From assembly GCF_008065115.1 (NCBI RefSeq), contig NZ_CP042913.1, positions 5,901,257-5,965,256 of the forward strand: a stretch of 64,000 nucleotides of DNA, given 5' to 3'. The DNA is from Bythopirellula goksoeyrii. GTDB lineage: Bacteria; Planctomycetota; Planctomycetia; Pirellulales; Lacipirellulaceae. This document shows, one piece after another, positions 62,785 to 64,000 of this stretch. The notes below the pieces were generated by a model. The model saw nothing but the letters and a program-made list of their open reading frames with translations, did no database searches and was not told the DNA's origin. The first letter of the stretch is position 1; every line of letters starts with the position of its first letter. Made by a program: the position numbers and the translations under genes.

Positions 62785-64000
62785 ATGGCACAAGAGAGTC
62801 AAGTTACTCGTCGAGATTTTATCCAAAAGGGCGCCACAGGCGCTGCGGTGCTTGGTGCTGCTAGTACGTTTGCGGCACCAGCATCGGCCCAAGCGGCGGG
62901 CGCCAACCAACGGCTGCGAATTGGATTCATTGGTCCCGGCGGACGCGGATTGTCTGGCCATGTCCTCCCTCTTGCCAAGCTCCGTGAAGATGGTGCGTCG
63001 ATTGATCTGGTTGCTGTGAATGACGTGTATACCCATCAGGCAGATAAGGTGGCGAACACAATCAAAGAAAAAACGGGGACTTCGCCAAAACGGTACGACG
63101 ATTATCGTGATCTTTTGGCCGACAAGGATATCGATGCGGTATGCATCGGCACTCCCGACCATTGGCACGCTAAGCAAACAATCGATGCCATGAAGGCAGG
63201 AAAGCATGTTTATTGCGAAAAGCCGATGACTCATACCATCGAAGAAGCCTTCGATGTGGTGAATACGTGGAAGGACACCGGCAAGGTGATGCAGGTAGGT
63301 GTGCAGTCGACCGCCCTGCCCGTATGGGGAGAAGCAAACGAAGTGCTCAAGAGTGGTGAACTTGGCAAAGTTCTCATGTTCCAAACGGAATACTTCCGCA
63401 ATTCGGACATGGGTCAATGGCGATACTATCCACTGCACAAGGAGATGACACCACAGACGATTAATTGGAAGTCCTGGCTCGGAGTTGATGAAGGCCTCGC
63501 CCCGGACATGCCATTTGATCGGGCCATTTATGCTCAATGGCGACGGTTCTGGCCATTTGGCTCTGGCATGTACACCGACTTGTTTGTTCACCGCACAACT
63601 TCTATGCTCAAGGCGACCGGCCTGCGTTTCCCACGGCGAGTTGTGGGGGCCGGGGGTATTTACTTGGAATACGACGGTCGCGACGTGCCAGATGTGGCAA
63701 CCGTTGTTGCCGACTACGATGAGGGGGTCCAAGGATTGATCACAGCGACGATGTCGTGTGCAGACACTCCCATCAAGCAGTTAATTCGCGGGCACTTTGG
63801 TTCCCTCGTGTTTGGCAACGGGGAAGAGTTCGCAGGCTTTGACTTCGAGGCCGAACGTCCTCAGGTCACCCACGATAGCAGCATCAAGAACAAGCGATAC
63901 GAAGTGGGCAAGATCAATAACACGACCGAAGCACACCAGAAAAACTTCGTCGATTGCTGCCTGGCGGGAACTCCAGATAAAGTAAATTGCTCGCCTGAAC
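62785..64000 (+). CDS. Gfo/Idh/MocA-family oxidoreductase with Tat signal (3' end beyond window)
   Basis: Open for 405 codons to the window edge without a stop. ATG 62785 gives a Tat signal TRRDFIQKGATGAAV (R-R-x-F-x-x-K) with an alanine-rich cleavage region. The mature NAD(P)-binding Rossmann domain starts IGFIGPGGRG, then CIGTPDHWHAKQTIDAM and HVYCEKPMTH, the Gfo/Idh/MocA signature with the catalytic Lys in EKP. Exported members are numerous in planctomycetes and are thought to act on sugars or glycosides; substrate unknown. The last residues of the C-terminal domain are missing because the window ends. Confidence 0.92.
   Translation, partial: MAQESQVTRRDFIQKGATGAAVLGAASTFAAPASAQAAGANQRLRIGFIGPGGRGLSGHVLPLAKLREDGASIDLVAVNDVYTHQADKVANTIKEKTGTSPKRYDDYRDLLADKDIDAVCIGTPDHWHAKQTIDAMKAGKHVYCEKPMTHTIEEAFDVVNTWKDTGKVMQVGVQSTALPVWGEANEVLKSGELGKVLMFQTEYFRNSDMGQWRYYPLHKEMTPQTINWKSWLGVDEGLAPDMPFDRAIYAQWRRFWPFGSGMYTDLFVHRTTSMLKATGLRFPRRVVGAGGIYLEYDGRDVPDVATVVADYDEGVQGLITATMSCADTPIKQLIRGHFGSLVFGNGEEFAGFDFEAERPQVTHDSSIKNKRYEVGKINNTTEAHQKNFVDCCLAGTPDKVNCSPE

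Noticed and set aside
1-64000. tRNA, rRNA, CRISPR array or complete insertion sequence
   Set aside because: Intergenic gaps were scanned by eye for T-arm-like GTTCRA patterns, regularly spaced direct repeats and transposase motifs; none convincing. A dedicated tRNA or CRISPR program was not run.

Overview
The window reads as a chromosomal piece of a planctomycete, probably Pirellulales. Evidence: PEP-CTERM proteins with dockerin-like stretches, a 1271-residue Gal-binding/propeller/HEAT/CxxCH 'PVC-type' protein, DUF1559-like motifs on an anti-sigma-type protein, Tat-exported sugar-isomerase and Gfo/Idh/MocA proteins, and palindromic intergenic elements. No rRNA, tRNA, CRISPR array or complete insertion sequence was recognised by eye.

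Layout. 0.3-4.7 kb: RND efflux adaptor and pump. 4.8-7.2 kb: radical SAM protein and UDP-glucose dehydrogenase. 7.3-12.3 kb: membrane microdomain cluster (long NfeD, short NfeD, FloA, a coiled accessory protein). 12.5-18.3 kb: PEP-CTERM protein, then a minus-strand run of rpmA, obg, coaX and an MnmE-like GTPase, an exported protein and a CoA-binding protein. 18.4-20.6 kb: nrfHA for ammonia-forming nitrite reduction.

21-38 kb is an accessory stress region mixing intact genes (Dps, pteridine-reductase-like SDR, renalase-like FAD protein, CsrA, two SpoIIE-type proteins, folE, PTPS/QueD, Nei-type glycosylase, RpoD-like sigma) with broken ones: a mini PEP-CTERM relic, an endonuclease/exonuclease/phosphatase tail, the KatG C-terminus, a frameshifted DUF6435-like gene, a frameshifted bacterioferritin, a PhrB-type photolyase tail and a beta-carbonic anhydrase tail. 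The intact pterin genes plus FAD protein plus photolyase relic suggest a light/oxidative-stress gene set that lost its photolyase.

38.5-44.3 kb: a DAB inorganic-carbon uptake operon (winged-helix regulator, unusually long DabB, DabA), next to the carbonic anhydrase relic. 44.8-53.7 kb: exported M15/M74-like peptidase, DprA, an ECF sigma with a DUF1559-like membrane partner, a TIM-barrel isomerase, a fused Opp/Dpp-type ATPase, and a GxxExxY gene flanked by inverted repeats. 54-64 kb: the large PVC cytochrome protein, an operon of ECF sigma, small membrane protein and signal peptidase I, three FliL-like exported proteins, and a Gfo/Idh/MocA protein cut by the window edge.

All calls come from reading the sequence and translations; no database search was run. 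Candidates for something under-described are the SpoIIE pair (one intact, one with lost metal-site motifs) bracketing pterin genes and led by two overlapping micro membrane proteins, the trio of non-flagellar FliL-like proteins, and the sigma/membrane protein/signal peptidase operon.
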